Assembly (NCBI RefSeq): GCF_042682685.1
Contig: NZ_JBHUHX010000013.1
Coordinates: 43,654 to 107,653, forward strand
Length of the DNA stretch: 64,000 bases
Source of the DNA: Imhoffiella fuscus
GTDB taxonomy: Bacteria; Pseudomonadota; Gammaproteobacteria; Chromatiales; Chromatiaceae
Direction of reading: 5' to 3'
The notes below the pieces were generated by a model, which was not told the DNA's origin, did no database searches, and saw only the letters and a program-made list of their open reading frames with translations. Below, one piece after another: positions 43,992-51,691 of the stretch. Every line of letters starts with the position of its first letter. The first letter of the stretch is position 1. Position numbers and translations under genes: made by a program.

Positions 43992-45232
43992 GTCGGCGCC
44001 GGTTCTTCGGCGAGCGATCGGGTGTCCGTGTGTGGCTGTGCGTCGAGGTTCGGCATGTCGTCACCTCGGTTGGAAACGGCGCGCGCGGCCAGCGAGGCGT
44101 AGAGCGGGCCGAGTTCCTCGGCGATCCGAGCCGGCGAGAGCCCGAACGCCTCCAGGCTGTAGGAGTGGGTGCTGCGATACCGTTTCGCCTGCGTTGCCTG
44201 CCGTTGCAGACTGGTCCGGTAAGCGGTGGTCATCTCGAATCCCATGCACGCGTAGATGCGTTCGATCGTGCTGGGCAACGTGCCCTTGAGGCTCTGCATG
44301 TTAACCCAAACGCAGCGGCTTTCGGGCATCGGGGAGAACACCCGTTCGAGATTTCGGTAATAGAAGCCGAGCTGCTCCGTCAGCCGATCGTTCAGCCAAG
44401 GTGCAACCGAGTGCGTTCCGAAGAGGGTCGCGCCGGAGGCGATGGAGCTGAGCTGGGAGGGCAGGGTGCGTTCGGGTTCGCGCAGACAGACGATGAAGCG
44501 GGCATCCTCGAAATGTTCGGCGAGCGCCCCGGCGAGGGGGGCGAAGGCCGCGTTCTTGGATAGGAAGGTGCGCTCCGTGCCATGCACGTAGAGGTGTCTC
44601 TTGAGGCAACTGCGGTAGAAGTCGAGCAGTCGCTCGCGCTCGCGCGTCGGCATGTCGCGGTCGAAGGTGCCCATCCGCCACAGCAGGTCCGAATTGGGGA
44701 AGGGCAGGATGAGAATGAAGCAGGCCAGCATCGGCATGAAGACGAAGTAATCCTCTTCGGGATCGCTCAGTCGCATGCTGTGGACGTCTTCCAGTCCGCC
44801 GAAGAGATGTTTCTCCAGCCAATCGAGCAGGCGCTTGCCGAACCCGCCGACTCGGGCGTCCAGCCAGCCGACACCGAGCCAGAAGCGTCGCGCCGTGATC
44901 GAGAGGGCGAAGAGGCACTCCCAGGTGGAAAAGGTGGTGTATCGCGCATCCTCGGCCAACACCCGGTGCAGGTGGGTGGTCCCGCTCCGTGGGACTCCGA
45001 GCACGAACAGCGGCTCGCGCACGGGAATCTTGCGGTAGCCTGGAAACAGAATTTCGTCGAGTAGGAATCCGAGCCAATGGATTCCCTGTGCCAGGGCGAA
45101 CAGTGGGATGAACCCGGCCATCACCATCAGTCGCCGCGTGCTGGGGCGAGGATCGCCCGCCTTGGGGATGAAGGTGCGAAAGACGAGACGGATGAAGCGG
45201 GCCGTGCTGACGAGAAATGACTGCAGCATCAT
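43985..45232 (-). CDS. PAPS-dependent sulfotransferase family protein
   Basis: A 415-residue protein. The PAPS 5'-phosphosulfate loop is VLGVPRSGTTHLHRVL (about 77-92), and the 3'-phosphate-binding segment resembles CLREPERTLPSQLSS. Two hydrophobic stretches near the N-terminus (about 36-60) suggest membrane association. The acceptor is unknown. It leads an apparent three-gene cassette with a glycosyltransferase and a deacetylase, so a sulfated glycan or glycolipid is a reasonable guess. It is 95 bp downstream of rne, with a long GC hairpin in the gap. Confidence 0.85.
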   Translation of the reverse strand: MMLQSFLVSTARFIRLVFRTFIPKAGDPRPSTRRLMVMAGFIPLFALAQGIHWLGFLLDEILFPGYRKIPVREPLFVLGVPRSGTTHLHRVLAEDARYTTFSTWECLFALSITARRFWLGVGWLDARVGGFGKRLLDWLEKHLFGGLEDVHSMRLSDPEEDYFVFMPMLACFILILPFPNSDLLWRMGTFDRDMPTRERERLLDFYRSCLKRHLYVHGTERTFLSKNAAFAPLAGALAEHFEDARFIVCLREPERTLPSQLSSIASGATLFGTHSVAPWLNDRLTEQLGFYYRNLERVFSPMPESRCVWVNMQSLKGTLPSTIERIYACMGFEMTTAYRTSLQRQATQAKRYRSTHSYSLEAFGLSPARIAEELGPLYASLAARAVSNRGDDMPNLDAQPHTDTRSLAEEPAPTC

Positions 45233-45258
45233 GGCGATGGTTCTCGACCCTCGGGTAC

Positions 45259-45283
45259 GGGCCCGACCTTTGCGGTCGGGCCC
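45259..45283. other. 10-bp GC hairpin between rne and the sulfotransferase gene
   Basis: Perfect inverted repeat GGGCCCGACC (45259-45268) / GGTCGGGCCC (45274-45283) with a 5-nt loop. No U-run follows on either strand, so it is not a standard terminator. As an rne-proximal 3' hairpin it might stabilise or process the transcript. Confidence 0.6.
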
Positions 45284-45326
45284 TGGGTTTCGGATTGGCG
45301 TCTACCGAGTGTCCCGAAGGCTGGAC

Positions 45327-48221
45327 TCAGTGCGTATCCGGCGTCTGGCCTGCATCGCGTGGCGCTGGAGCCGGCTCGGGGGTAGGCGAGGTTGCGTGGA
45401 CGACGGGGTTGACGACCGGCTTGGGCTCCGGCTGGGCCTCCTTCGGCTCGGGCTGGGCCGGTTGTGGTTCCTGCCGGACCGGCTCTGGCGCCACCATCAA
45501 GGGTGATGCGGCGGCCGGCGGAGGCGCGGGCAGCATGGCCTGCGGCTCCGTCTGGTCGCGGGGCGATTCGGCCGGCATCTCTTGCCGTTCTCGGCGTTTA
45601 GGTTTTTGGGCCGGTGCCGCCTCGGCGTCGTCGGTCTTGGGCTGCTCGGTGGATTCCTGTTTCGAGTCCGGTCGAGCCGCCCGAGGCGCGGGCTTAGGCT
45701 CGGTCTGGACCGTCTCGGGGCTCGGCGAGTCCTCTTGTTGATCCTCCTGATTGGAATCGGAAGAGGTGCTGGCTCCCGAGGCGGGCGTGCGGCGACGATT
45801 GCGACCGCCGCGGCGGCGTCGCGACGAACGCGGACGCTCGCCGCCCGGTCGCGCCTCGGCGTTCGTTTCGTTGCCGGGCGTGGGGTCGTTCTCTTGAGTC
45901 TCCTCGCTGTCTTGGATGTCGGTCGAATCCTGATTCCAGCTCGAATCCTCCGCCGATGTCCGTTTGCGGGGCGGGCGCGCCTCGGTGCCCGAGTCCTGGG
46001 ATGGGGCGGGTCCCTGGTCATCGGTGCCTTCGGCGGGCGGTTGACGGTTATCGCCTTCGGCGAGCTTGCCTGCCGTGTTGCGCGTATCGCCGTTGCGCCG
46101 ACCTCGGCCACGCGATCCGCGGCGCGAACGATTGCCGCGCGACTGATCCTCGCCCTCGGCCTGCTCGCTTGGCTCGTTGCTGCGTCCGCGACCGTCCGGC
46201 GAGCGGCGCGAGGTGTCGGACACCTTGGTCTCGGAGCGTGCCTGTGGGGTGCGCTGACGCTCTTCGCGCCGGCGCTCTTCACGTGGGTGCGTCGGACGGC
46301 TCGACTCGGCTCGCTCGCTCTTCGAGGGCGCTTCCGGGCTGGCGTCGGTCTGTGTGGATTGGGACTCGCGGCTGTTGGTTCGGTCGCTCTCGTAACCACC
46401 ATAGGGGCGGTCGAGTCGGCTATTGTTGGGGAAGTTCGAGCTCAAAGGCCCCGTCGCGGAATCCGAGTCGTTGATGCGCGAGACGAACAGACCGGTCCAG
46501 ATGCGTTTCAGCAGGCTTTCGGGCTCCGAACGTTCGGTGTCCTGTCGCGGCTGAGTCGGCATGGGGTGCGGGGGTTGGACGGGGGCGCGCTGCGGGGCGG
46601 GCGCGCTCGGGGTGACCTGTTTGACGGCCGGCTCCTCGATACGCACCGGCTGGCCCAATTTCGCGTAATGGGGCGTCGGGGTGGCGTCGGGCGCGGTGGT
46701 CAGCTCGTAGCTGTGCTGGGGCTGCTCCTCGGTCTGCTTGTCGGCATCCTGGGTGCGGACGCGCTCGATCTGGTAGTCGGGCGTCTGGATGTTCTCGTTC
46801 GGCAGTAGCAGGATCTCGACGCGCTGGCGCTGCTCCATTTCGAGGATCGCCCGGCGCTTTTCGTTTAGCAGGAAGGTCGCGACGCTGACCGGCAGTTGGG
46901 CCATGATGCGCTGGGTGTTGTCCTTCATCGCCTCCTCTTCGAGGATGCGCAGGATGGACAGGGCCAAGGATTCGACGCCTCGGATGGCGCCTCGGCCTTT
47001 GCAGCGCGGACAGACCTGCTGGCTCGATTCGCCGAGCGAGGGACGCAGCCGTTGGCGGGACATCTCCAACAGGCCGAAGCGCGAGATGCGGGCGACCTGG
47101 ACGCGTGCGCGGTCCTGCTTGAGCGCTTCGCGCAGCCGGTTCTCGACCTCGCGCTGGTGCTTGGGCGGGGTCATGTCGATGAAGTCGATGACGAAGAGAC
47201 CGCCGAGGTCGCGCAGACGCAACTGGCGGGCGATCTCGTCGGCCGCCTCCAGGTTGGTGTTGAGCGCTGTTTCCTCGATGTCCGCGCCCTTGGTCGCGCG
47301 CGCCGAGTTGATGTCGATCGATGTCAGTGCCTCGGTGTGGTCGATGACGACGGATCCGCCCGAGGGCAGGCGCACCTCGCGCTGGAAGGCCGATTCGATT
47401 TGGGTTTCGATCTGGTAGCGGGTGAAGAGCGGGACCTCGTCCTGGTAGAGACGCAGCTTCTTGAGGTTCTGCGGCATCACCTGCTTGATGAAATTTTCGG
47501 CCCGCTCGTAAACCGCGCGGTCGTCGATCACGATCTCGCCGATGTCCACGCGCAGATAGTCGCGGATCGAGCGGATGATGACGTCACTTTCCTGGTAAAT
47601 GAGGAAGGGGGCCTTGCGGCTTTCGCTGGAGGCGACGATCGCCTTCCAGAGCTGGAGCAGGTAGTCGAGGTCCCATTGCAGTTCCTCGACGTTCTTGCCG
47701 ACGCCTGCGGTGCGCACGATGAGTCCCATGTCTTCCGGGATTTCGAGCTGGCTCATGGCGTCGCGCAGCTCGCTGCGGTCCTGGCCCTCGATTCGGCGCG
47801 AGACGCCCCCGGCGCGCGGGTTGTTCGGCATCAGGACCAGATAGCGACCGGCGAGCGAGATGAAGGTGGTCAGCGCGGCGCCCTTGTTGCCGCGCTCCTC
47901 CTTGTCGATCTGGATGACGACCTCGCGTCCCTCGCGCACCGCCTCCTTGATGTTGGTGCGCGATCCGGGCTTGACGCTATCGGGCTCGAAATAGGCTCGG
48001 GCGATCTCCTTCAGCGGGAGGAAGCCGTGACGCTCCGCTCCGTAGTCGACGAAGGCCGCCTCCAGGCTTGGCTCGACTCGGGTGATGATGCCTTTGTAAA
48101 TGTTGGCCTTTTTCTGTTCCCGGCCAGGTGACTCGATGTCGAGGTTGTACAGTAACTGGCCGTCGACGGTCGCGACGCGCAACTCTTCCGGCTGAGTCGC
48201 GTTGATCAGCATTCTTTTCAT
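45327..48221 (-). CDS. rne: Ribonuclease E
   Basis: A 964-residue endonuclease starting mRNA decay and processing rRNA and tRNA. The catalytic half (about 1-500) shows KRMLINATQPEELRVATVDG, an S1 region, DFIDMTPPKHQREVENRLREAL with its catalytic Asp, and the Zn-link CPRCKGRG. The C-terminal half (about 510-964) is a disordered, Arg/Pro/Glu/Ser-rich scaffold with many RRRR-type tracts for RNA and degradosome partners. It diverges from rluC, as in other gammaproteobacteria. The leader is long (see the 48222-48801 entry), in keeping with 5' UTR autoregulation known for rne; a specific element here is not shown. Confidence 0.96.
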   Translation of the reverse strand: MKRMLINATQPEELRVATVDGQLLYNLDIESPGREQKKANIYKGIITRVEPSLEAAFVDYGAERHGFLPLKEIARAYFEPDSVKPGSRTNIKEAVREGREVVIQIDKEERGNKGAALTTFISLAGRYLVLMPNNPRAGGVSRRIEGQDRSELRDAMSQLEIPEDMGLIVRTAGVGKNVEELQWDLDYLLQLWKAIVASSESRKAPFLIYQESDVIIRSIRDYLRVDIGEIVIDDRAVYERAENFIKQVMPQNLKKLRLYQDEVPLFTRYQIETQIESAFQREVRLPSGGSVVIDHTEALTSIDINSARATKGADIEETALNTNLEAADEIARQLRLRDLGGLFVIDFIDMTPPKHQREVENRLREALKQDRARVQVARISRFGLLEMSRQRLRPSLGESSQQVCPRCKGRGAIRGVESLALSILRILEEEAMKDNTQRIMAQLPVSVATFLLNEKRRAILEMEQRQRVEILLLPNENIQTPDYQIERVRTQDADKQTEEQPQHSYELTTAPDATPTPHYAKLGQPVRIEEPAVKQVTPSAPAPQRAPVQPPHPMPTQPRQDTERSEPESLLKRIWTGLFVSRINDSDSATGPLSSNFPNNSRLDRPYGGYESDRTNSRESQSTQTDASPEAPSKSERAESSRPTHPREERRREERQRTPQARSETKVSDTSRRSPDGRGRSNEPSEQAEGEDQSRGNRSRRGSRGRGRRNGDTRNTAGKLAEGDNRQPPAEGTDDQGPAPSQDSGTEARPPRKRTSAEDSSWNQDSTDIQDSEETQENDPTPGNETNAEARPGGERPRSSRRRRGGRNRRRTPASGASTSSDSNQEDQQEDSPSPETVQTEPKPAPRAARPDSKQESTEQPKTDDAEAAPAQKPKRRERQEMPAESPRDQTEPQAMLPAPPPAAASPLMVAPEPVRQEPQPAQPEPKEAQPEPKPVVNPVVHATSPTPEPAPAPRDAGQTPDTH

Positions 48222-48801
48222 GTTGTTCCTTACTCACACACCACGGCGCGTGACCCGTGGTTGCGCCTCGCCAGGGATCCGATCTGGATCCTGCGGGAGG
48301 TTTGGCGCGTCGCCATCCGGCTCTGTATTCCCGGAGCCAACGGCGTCGGCACTGTCCGTGCGGCCCAATAAAGTTGGACGGCGGCAACGGGCACGCGCAC
48401 ATGAACTATCGTTTACGGGTCCCGATGGACACCCGCGTTTGTTGAGCCGTGACCTGATGGCGACGGGCTCGATACGGAGCGGCTGAGATGGCGCCGGCTG
48501 CGCTGGATTGCCTGGGGGCACGCCGTGGGGAATTCGCTGGGTGTAGAATCTGCGCCACTCGACGTCGCGAGTTCGCTGGACGCACCTCGCGGCCCTGCGG
48601 GCGGCATGGTCAGGTGTCGGATGCCGGTAGATGGCCCGAGGATCGCCTCGGTGCCTGATGAGTGGGCTGTCCGACACGATTCTCTGGATGCACTCGCCGC
48701 TCCGGGAAAAGATCTCGATTCCACTGGCCAGCGCAAGGAGCTAATGGTATCAGCGAACTCCAATAGCAGCAATTGAGCCCACAGGGCAGGTTCAGACCCC
48801 G
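48222..48801. other. rne leader / divergent promoter region
   Basis: 580 bp without a gene between divergent rne and rluC. A candidate rne promoter on the reverse strand is TTGCTG (complement of 48767-48772) and TACCAT (complement of 48744-48749) with 17-bp spacing, giving a leader of roughly 500 nt. I could not draw the autoregulatory hairpin by eye. The TAGAAT at 48543-48548 is a possible forward -10 for rluC, but no matching -35 was seen. Confidence 0.5.
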
Positions 48802-49848
48802 TTGAAATCCCCACGTTCACACTCCATTTCGCAGTCCAAGATCGCGTCAGTCGATGGTTCGACGCTTCGTTCCTCGCCCTCGGAAGATGGGGGGCATGCC
48901 GTTTCGGCGCAACTCGTCGAGGTGGACGCCGAGTCCGACGGTCAGCGAATCGATAATTTTCTCTTACGCTTCATCAAGGGCGTTCCCCGCAGTCATCTCT
49001 ATCGCGTGCTCCGCCGTGGAGAGGTGCGGGTCAACAAGGGGCGCGTCAAGGCCAGTCATCGTCTGCAGGCGGGCGATCTGGTGCGGATCCCTCCGCTGAG
49101 AACGGCGACACCGGAGCGTCCAGGTCAGGCGCCACGGTCCCAGATGGAACGGATCGAGCGCGGCGTGCTGTTCGAGGACGAGCGTTTGCTCGTGATCGAC
49201 AAGCCCAGCGGTATCGCCGTACACGGCGGTAGCGGTTTGAGCTACGGGCTCATCGAGTCGCTGCGACAGGCACGTCCCGGCCGCGAACTCGAATTGGTTC
49301 ACAGGCTCGATCGCGAGACCTCCGGCTGTCTGGTGATCAGCAAGCGCCGCAGCGCATTGCGCGAGTTGCATCAGCTGATTCGCGAGAATGGCATGACCAA
49401 GCGTTATCGGGCGCTCTTCGTCGGCGACCTGGCGCGCGAGAAGCTGGTGGTGGACGCGCCGCTGAAGAAAAACGTCCTTCAAGGTGGCGAACGGGTGGTC
49501 AGGGTGGACCAGGCCGACGGCAAGCCGGCGCGCACCATCTTTCGGCGTCTGCGTCGATTGACCTCGGAGGGCCGCGTGTTCACCCTGGTCGAGGCCGAGT
49601 TGGTCACCGGGCGCACCCATCAGATCCGGGTGCATGCCGCGCATCTGGGAACGCCGCTGGCCGGCGATCCCAAATACGGTGACGAGGCGATCAATCGCGA
49701 GCTCAAGCGGTCGGGGCTGACACGGCTCTTTCTGCACGCCGCCTCGCTGCGCTTCAAGACCGAGAGCATGACCCAGCCACTGATCGTAGAGTCACCCTTG
49801 CCGGATGAATTGGAGCAATTCCTGGCTGTACTGGAGAATACTGAGTGA
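48802..49848 (+). CDS. rluC: 23S rRNA pseudouridine synthase RluC
   Basis: A 348-residue enzyme making pseudouridines 955, 2504 and 2580 in 23S rRNA. The N-terminal S4 domain is DGQRIDNFLLRFIKGVPRSHLYRVLRRGEVRVNKGRVK. The catalytic Asp is in VHRLDRETSGCLV. The start is doubtful: TTG 48802 gives a 35-residue polar extension; the conserved part begins around SAQLVEVDAESDGQR. It diverges from rne and is followed by an overlapping HAD gene, an arrangement common in this bacterial class. Confidence 0.93.
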   Translation: MKSPRSHSISQSKIASVDGSTLRSSPSEDGGHAVSAQLVEVDAESDGQRIDNFLLRFIKGVPRSHLYRVLRRGEVRVNKGRVKASHRLQAGDLVRIPPLRTATPERPGQAPRSQMERIERGVLFEDERLLVIDKPSGIAVHGGSGLSYGLIESLRQARPGRELELVHRLDRETSGCLVISKRRSALRELHQLIRENGMTKRYRALFVGDLAREKLVVDAPLKKNVLQGGERVVRVDQADGKPARTIFRRLRRLTSEGRVFTLVEAELVTGRTHQIRVHAAHLGTPLAGDPKYGDEAINRELKRSGLTRLFLHAASLRFKTESMTQPLIVESPLPDELEQFLAVLENTE

Positions 49849-50567
49849 GTGTTGATCGAATGGCCTTCGAGCTGATCGTTTTCGACTGGGATGGGACCCT
49901 GATGGATTCCGAGGCGCGTATCGTCGCCTGTATTCAGAAGGCCTTCAGCGAACTGGATCTGTCCGTTCCGACCCGCGCTGCGGCGCGCGACATCATTGGG
50001 CTGGGCCTGGATGAGGCGATGATCAGGCTGCATCCGGGTCTGAGCGCCGAGTTGCGCGCCGAGCTCGTCCTGCATTATCGGCGGCATTTCCTGGGCGGCG
50101 ATCCAACCCCCTCGGTGCTCTTTCCTGGTGTGCGGGAGACCCTTGATTGGATCGTCTCGGCCGGTTACAGGCTCGCGGTCGCGACTGGCAAGAGTCGCGC
50201 CGGGCTCGACAGGTCCATTCGCGAGACCGGGCTCGAAGGCTACTTCCACGCCACGCGCTGCGCGGACGAGACCTTCTCCAAGCCCAATCCCCAGATGCTG
50301 TTCGAGCTCATGGACGAGCTCGGCGCCAGTCCGAGAGAGACGCTCATGATCGGCGATACCGAGTACGACATGCAGATGGCGGGCAATGCCCGTGTCGGTG
50401 CGTTGGCGGTGTCGTACGGGGTCCATGCGCGCGAGCGTCTCGTGGCCCATGCGCCACTGGGGTGTCTGGATGCGTTGACCGAGCTTCGCCCCTGGTTGGA
50501 GCGCGCTGGCGCACATCGTTCCGAAACCGTCCTCAGGGACACGACTGCTGGAGGTGTCATCGGATGA
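49845..50567 (+). CDS. HAD-superfamily hydrolase, phosphoglycolate-phosphatase-like
   Basis: A 240-residue phosphatase of HAD subfamily IA. Motif I is FDWDGTLMDSE, motif II is VATGKS, and motifs III-IV are KPNPQM and MIGDTEYDMQMA. A mobile cap lies between. Substrate unknown; similarity in layout to Gph/PgpB-type enzymes suggests a small phosphate ester. It overlaps rluC (ATGA) and sppA (ATGA), so translation is coupled. Confidence 0.9.
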   Translation: MSVDRMAFELIVFDWDGTLMDSEARIVACIQKAFSELDLSVPTRAAARDIIGLGLDEAMIRLHPGLSAELRAELVLHYRRHFLGGDPTPSVLFPGVRETLDWIVSAGYRLAVATGKSRAGLDRSIRETGLEGYFHATRCADETFSKPNPQMLFELMDELGASPRETLMIGDTEYDMQMAGNARVGALAVSYGVHARERLVAHAPLGCLDALTELRPWLERAGAHRSETVLRDTTAGGVIG

Positions 50568-51571
50568 GCTGGAGGTTTTGGCGCAAAGATCGAGAGCCCA
50601 TGCCGTCGCCGGATCAGCCGGACTGGGAGCACGCCCTCATCAACCGTATGGCGGTCGAGTATCTGCACGACCAGCGGGCACGTCGCCGCTGGGGCCTGGC
50701 CTTCAAGCTGCTGATTCTCTTTTATCTGGTCGGGCTCATGGTGGCGACCTTCTCCAATGACGTCCTGGATGGCCTCTCGTCCACCGAGGGTCATACGGCC
50801 CTGATCGAGGTCAAGGGCGTCATCTCGGCCGATTCGGACGCCAGCGCCGATCGCATCATCTCGGCGCTGCGGACCGCCTTCGAATCGGACAATGTCAAGG
50901 GCATCGTACTGCGCATCAACAGCCCGGGCGGTAGCCCGGTCCAGGCGGGATACATCAACGACGAGGTCGCCCGTCTGAAGGCGAAATACAAGAAGGAGCA
51001 CGACCGGGACATGCCGGTCTATGCCGTTGCGGTGGATCTCTGCGCCTCCGGCGGCTATTACGTCGCGGTCGGGGCCGATGCGATCTATGTCGACAAGGCC
51101 AGTCTGGTGGGGTCCATTGGTGTGCGGATCGACAGCTTCGGGTTCCAGGGGCTGATGGAGGATTTCGGCATCGAGCGGCGGCTGCTGACGGCCGGTGCCA
51201 ACAAGGGCATTCTCGATCCCTTCTCACCCTTACCCGAATCGCAGCGTCAGTTCATCCAGCGTGTGTTGGATCGGCTGCATGGGCAGTTCATCGCGGCGGT
51301 CAAGCAGGGGCGCGGAGACCGATTGAAAGGAGGAGACGAACTTTTCAGCGGGCTCTTCTGGAGTGGCGAGGAGGCCGTCGATCTCGGTTTGGCCGACGGC
51401 TTGGGCAGTTCGAGCTATGTTGCGCGCGAGCTCATCGGCGCCGAGAAGATCGTGGATTACACGAAGAAGCGCGATCTGCTGGATTCGGTCGCGAATCGTC
51501 TGGGTGTGCGCATCGGCAACGGGGTTCTGGAAAGTCTCGGTCTGCTCGGGGAGGCAGGGCTTCTCCATTGA
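50564..51571 (+). CDS. sppA: Signal peptide peptidase SppA-type S49 protease
   Basis: A 335-residue membrane protease. A single N-terminal membrane anchor (FKLLILFYLVGLMVATF, about 45-62) precedes the protease domain. INSPGGSPVQAGYI binds substrate, the nucleophile Ser is in CASGGYYVAVGAD, and a catalytic Lys candidate is in ANKGILDPFSPL. It is about half the length of E. coli SppA, matching the short SppA/SohB-like S49 form. It degrades cleaved signal peptides in the membrane by family role. ATGA overlap with the HAD gene. Confidence 0.92.
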   Translation: MSWRFWRKDREPMPSPDQPDWEHALINRMAVEYLHDQRARRRWGLAFKLLILFYLVGLMVATFSNDVLDGLSSTEGHTALIEVKGVISADSDASADRIISALRTAFESDNVKGIVLRINSPGGSPVQAGYINDEVARLKAKYKKEHDRDMPVYAVAVDLCASGGYYVAVGADAIYVDKASLVGSIGVRIDSFGFQGLMEDFGIERRLLTAGANKGILDPFSPLPESQRQFIQRVLDRLHGQFIAAVKQGRGDRLKGGDELFSGLFWSGEEAVDLGLADGLGSSSYVARELIGAEKIVDYTKKRDLLDSVANRLGVRIGNGVLESLGLLGEAGLLH

Positions 51572-51691
51572 GGCGCTCGGCCGTGCCGCGTGAGTGCCAT
51601 GGCGCCACATGGGGCTCGGAAATTACGATTGACCCATCATGGGGTTCTCGGCGCATCGCCTGATCGAGAGTGGCGGACGGAGCATTCCGGT

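Noticed and set aside
45259..45283. Terminator of rne
   Set aside because: The 10-bp GC stem is strong, but no U-run follows on either strand; listed only as a hairpin.
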